From: Verrucomicrobiaceae bacterium
GTDB taxonomy: Bacteria; Verrucomicrobiota; Verrucomicrobiia; Verrucomicrobiales; Verrucomicrobiaceae
Direction of reading: 5' to 3'
Assembly: GCA_016795375.1 (NCBI GenBank)
Contig: JAEUHJ010000090.1
Coordinates: forward strand, 1 to 57,154
DNA: 57,154 bases
Shown: positions 54,523 to 57,154 of the stretch, piece after piece
Layout: each line of letters opens with the position of its first letter
Position numbering within the stretch: position 1 is the stretch's first letter
The notes under the pieces: model-generated
Told to the model about the DNA's origin: nothing
Seen by the model: only the letters and a program-made list of their open reading frames with translations
Database searches by the model: none
Translations under genes and position numbers: made by a program

Positions 54523-55164
54523 ATGATTGTTGAACGGCGTCCCGCCCCACAACGGCCCCACACGCACCTTCAATCCCGCCGCACCGAGCACGGACTCGAA
54601 CAATTCACGCGTGGGATAACACACCGGCGCGGCTTTCATCCACAGCGTTAGTTTCGCCAGCCAGTCCCCGGCCACGGTGATGCGAAAGCGCGCTGAATCA
54701 TCCTCCAGACCGCTGCGGATGACGAGCCTGCCACCTGCCGCCACCCTGGCCGCGGCCGCCTGCAGCAACGCCCCCTGCTCCACACGCGTGAAGAACTGCA
54801 GGATGTCGAGGATGACCACATTTCCGCCGTGCTCCGGCAGTCCCGTGCGCGCATCGCCGGTCAGGAAGACCAGCCCCGCGTAGTCGCCACGCTCCGCCAT
54901 GCGAAGCGCGCTGCTGATCTTCCGCGTGTCGTAGTCGAAGCCGGTGATCTCCGGCTTGAAACCCGCCTCACGCAGGTAAAACCCCAGCAATCCGAGGCCG
55001 CAGCCGATGTCGAGCACGGGCAGCTCCGTGTCCGCCAGCTCCTTCGCCACCGCCGAGTAAACCGGGTCGGAGCGCAGCTTCGCCGGCACATAGTAACGAT
55101 CCCACAGCCGCACGCTGAGCCGCGCGATGTGTTTCAAGGACGCGTCTGGCAGTTCATTCGTCAT
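54496..55164 (-). CDS. SAM-dependent methyltransferase
   Basis: This 222-residue class I methyltransferase has motif I VLDIGCGLGLLGFYL, an acidic motif II at GFDYDTRKI, GDARTGLP, and VVILDILQFF. The start at 55164 overlaps the AMP-ligase stop as ATGA, so the two are coupled. In aryl-polyene clusters a methyltransferase modifies the aromatic head group; that role is inferred from context. Confidence 0.88.
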   Translation of the reverse strand: MTNELPDASLKHIARLSVRLWDRYYVPAKLRSDPVYSAVAKELADTELPVLDIGCGLGLLGFYLREAGFKPEITGFDYDTRKISSALRMAERGDYAGLVFLTGDARTGLPEHGGNVVILDILQFFTRVEQGALLQAAAARVAAGGRLVIRSGLEDDSARFRITVAGDWLAKLTLWMKAAPVCYPTRELFESVLGAAGLKVRVGPLWGGTPFNNHLIVAERQL

Positions 55165-56411
55165 GCATTCCTCCCGATCCACTTTCGCGGCGCCTCCCAC
55201 GGCGCCAGCAGGGCGCAGGCGCGCGTTTTGAACTCCGCGTTGATCTCTTTTTGTGGCACATCCAGCTCCGCGATGATGTCCTGGCAGCGCTCCGGGTCGC
55301 GGCTGGCAGCGCCGCGGACCGCCACCCGCGTGAGACCCGTGGCACGCATGATTTTTTCCGCGATCTCCGCCGGGCTGAGCTTGCGGCCCGCCACATTGAT
55401 GCCGCCGCCGAGGCTGCGTTCGAAGAACAGGCGGCCCTCCCTCACCGCGACCTCATCACAGGTGACGAAAACACCACCGCCATAGCTTTCCCCCGGCAGC
55501 GCCTCGTCATAACCCAGTCCCACGGAGCTGCTGCTCACGACGAGGCGGCCTGCCGTGTCGCGATCAGCACGCACGCCGGGCAGAAGCACACCCAGATCAC
55601 GCTCATCCCCGCGCAGGACACTCGCATCGTCCCATGACACCGCACCGCACTCGCTCGTGCCATAGAGGTTGTGAATCTTGAGGCCGTGCTTCTCCATCGC
55701 CATCCGCTCCAGCGCGGGCGTGAGCGGCGATCCGGCAGAAACGGCCAGGCTCACGTTCCCAAACCGCACATCCCCCATCAACCACGACTTCCACAAGGCG
55801 GGCACGCCGGGCAGAAACACACGCTCATGATGCCTCATCGCCTCCATCAGCGGCTGCGCGAAGGGATGCGGTGCGAAACATGACGGCACGCCGTTGAGCA
55901 ATGTTTGCAGCACCGTCATCGTCAGCCCGAAAGAATGCGCGCATGAGATCGCCGCCACAGCGACGCCATGCGCGCCGAGATCCAGCGCGTGATGCAGCCT
56001 GTCCACATCCGCCGCGATTTGATCGAAGGTGAAAAACTGGCAGCGCCGCGCACCGGAGCCGCCAACGGTTTGTTTGATCAGCGCCGTGCCTGCGGGCGGG
56101 GAAATGACCGGCACGCGACGCTGGCGGTCTTTTTCGACCAGATGAACCGGCACACCGTGCAAAAAACCCGCCAGCAGCGCCTGCAAGATCGCCGGGACAT
56201 CACCTTGCGCCGTCACATGATCACCCTCCGGCCGCACCGCCCTCGCCCCGGCATCCAGTTGCCTGAAACTCAGGGCGGAGCCGTCAGCATGAAAGAACGC
56301 GGCCTGCGCGCCGCGCTCTGCGATGATGCGATCCCAACGTTCACCAAACATTTGCAGTCCTTGTGACGAGGCGTAATCCATCTGCCGCGCCGGCGCATAG
56401 AATGAACACAT
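55161..56411 (-). CDS. AMP-dependent synthetase/ligase of the polyene cluster
   Basis: This is a 416-residue adenylate-forming enzyme. The phosphate loop is weak, but the core motif HNLYGTSECGAVSW, SVGLGYDE, GVFVTCDEVAVREGRLFFERSLGGGINVAGRKLSPAEI and the C-terminal domain are present. It probably activates an aromatic acid for loading onto an acyl carrier. The ATG at 56411 gives MCSFYAP...; a start at 56381 (MDYASSQGLQ) is also possible. It is divergent from the ketosynthase gene, with about 55 bp between the starts. Confidence 0.85.
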   Translation of the reverse strand: MCSFYAPARQMDYASSQGLQMFGERWDRIIAERGAQAAFFHADGSALSFRQLDAGARAVRPEGDHVTAQGDVPAILQALLAGFLHGVPVHLVEKDRQRRVPVISPPAGTALIKQTVGGSGARRCQFFTFDQIAADVDRLHHALDLGAHGVAVAAISCAHSFGLTMTVLQTLLNGVPSCFAPHPFAQPLMEAMRHHERVFLPGVPALWKSWLMGDVRFGNVSLAVSAGSPLTPALERMAMEKHGLKIHNLYGTSECGAVSWDDASVLRGDERDLGVLLPGVRADRDTAGRLVVSSSSVGLGYDEALPGESYGGGVFVTCDEVAVREGRLFFERSLGGGINVAGRKLSPAEIAEKIMRATGLTRVAVRGAASRDPERCQDIIAELDVPQKEINAEFKTRACALLAPWEAPRKWIGRNA

Positions 56412-56465
56412 GTGTGGGCAGTTCAACCGCCGCCCGCGCCGAATCTCACCTGTCTTGTCATTCTC

Positions 56466-57154
56466 GTGCCAGCACACACCTGTCAGCGCATCACCATCAC
56501 CGGAGCGGGCATCGTCTCGCCGCTGGGGTTCGGGTGGCAGGAAAATGAGCAAACGCTGGCCGCTGGTCGCAGCGCGTTCCGCCCGGTCGGCTTGTTCGAC
56601 ACGACCGGTCTCATCGCCAGGACGGCCGGTGTCGTCGATCTGCCGTCGGAAACCCTGTTCCGCCACGTTCCGCGCAGCAAGCGGCCGCTTGTGGATCGTG
56701 GCACGCGCATGCTGCTGCTCGCCATCCGCGAGGCGCTGGCACAGGCAGGCCGCGCGAACATGGAGGGCATCGACGCGATGGTCATCGGCACCTCCGCAGG
56801 GGCGATGCCCCTCGGGGAGTCGTATTTCGAGCAGGCACGGCGGCGTCCCGGCCGCATTCCGTCACAGCTCTCTCGCGCGGAGCATTACCAGCCGCCGCGG
56901 CAGATGAACCTCATCGCTGACGAGTTCGGCTGGCGCGGCCCGATCATCATCGTTTCCAACGCCTGCGCGTCAGGAGCCAACGCCATCGGCTGGGCCGCCG
57001 ACATGATCCGTTCAGGCCGCTGCAAACGCGTGCTGGCCGGCGGCTACGACGCGCTTGCGCGGCTCGTCTTCACCGGATTCGACAGCCTGCGCGCGCTCGC
57101 GCCGGACGGCATCCCGCGGCCGTTTGATGCGCGGCGCGACGGCCTCGCCCTCGG
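56466..57154 (+). CDS. Beta-ketoacyl-ACP synthase (partial, runs off the right end)
   Basis: The first 230 residues are present. The start is taken as the GTG at 56466, giving M-PAHTCQRITITGAGIVSPLGFG, the KAS N-terminus; no in-frame ATG lies close upstream. The active-site cysteine is C167 in VSNACASGANAIG, followed by AGGYDALARLVFTGFDSLRALAPDG and PFDARRDGLALG at the edge. It extends the polyketide/fatty-acid chain in this cluster. The His residues lie beyond the window. Confidence 0.92.
   Translation, partial: MPAHTCQRITITGAGIVSPLGFGWQENEQTLAAGRSAFRPVGLFDTTGLIARTAGVVDLPSETLFRHVPRSKRPLVDRGTRMLLLAIREALAQAGRANMEGIDAMVIGTSAGAMPLGESYFEQARRRPGRIPSQLSRAEHYQPPRQMNLIADEFGWRGPIIIVSNACASGANAIGWAADMIRSGRCKRVLAGGYDALARLVFTGFDSLRALAPDGIPRPFDARRDGLAL

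Noticed and set aside
1..57154. CRISPR arrays, tRNA or rRNA genes
   Set aside because: No regularly spaced repeats, no tRNA T-loop context in a cloverleaf and no rRNA-like stretch were found by reading; a tRNAscan-SE/Infernal run would settle it.

Overview
This GC-rich window (about 60% or more by eye) reads as chromosome from a verrucomicrobial bacterium, most like the Verrucomicrobiaceae (Prosthecobacter/Verrucomicrobium type). The grounds are family content, not a marker gene: an FTTRWS-type ECF sigma factor beside zinc-ribbon Ser/Thr kinases, DUF1549/DUF1553 and c-type cytochrome/WD40 secreted proteins, DUF1080, DUF4838, SHD1 and LRR proteins, and many short secreted proteins of unknown function. 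No rRNA, tRNA or CRISPR array was seen.

Layout. 1-7.5 kb: a leftward signalling locus with an ECF sigma factor, a multi-TM kinase, a frameshifted small membrane gene, an 83-aa membrane protein and a second kinase (RDD membrane domain plus a degenerate second kinase domain) that leaves the window. Three of these genes carry the same bipartite promoter-like motif with an invariant 16-bp spacer. 7.5-16.4 kb: housekeeping genes (secreted protein, transketolase, DinG-like helicase, SelO, Glu/Leu-type dehydrogenase, VanZ-like protein). 16.4-18.9 kb: a type II restriction-modification system with a C-protein-like regulator. 18.9-26.5 kb: secreted DUF1080, a His/Cys-motif protein, a DUF4838 protein and a large kinase with an LRR tail. 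26.5-27.7 kb: a two-gene module with a PARP/ART-like protein, flanked by 71-bp imperfect direct repeats. 27.7-33.1 kb: a cupin, then a rightward PelA-like / TPR (PelB-like) / lipoprotein run in which the PelA-like protein has lost its deacetylase metal ligands. 33.1-41.6 kb: leftward secreted PPC, WD40-cytochrome and DUF1549/DUF1553 genes, interrupted by a DUF433/DUF5615 toxin-antitoxin pair, a cluster of hairpin repeats, two small membrane proteins and an IS5-like transposase remnant. 41.6-51.2 kb: OsmC, azurin-like copper protein, hydrolase, peroxiredoxin, cytochrome-LRR protein, GlgC, SHD1/C39-like protein, chorismate synthase and a phosphodiester glycosidase. 51.2 kb to the end: part of an aryl-polyene/flexirubin-like biosynthetic cluster (FAD oxidoreductase, LpxL-like acyltransferase, polysaccharide deacetylase, methyltransferase, AMP-ligase, ketosynthase).

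Two threads run through the window. First, short palindromic repeat elements are scattered in it, and several lie inside coding sequences without breaking the frame (kinases at 3.9-6.7 and 23.0-26.5 kb, PPC protein at 33.1-35.5 kb). Second, the best candidates for undescribed biology are the ECF/kinase regulon with its shared promoter motif, the catalytically dead PelA-like locus, and the ART-like module. All family assignments come from reading motifs by eye; no database search was run.
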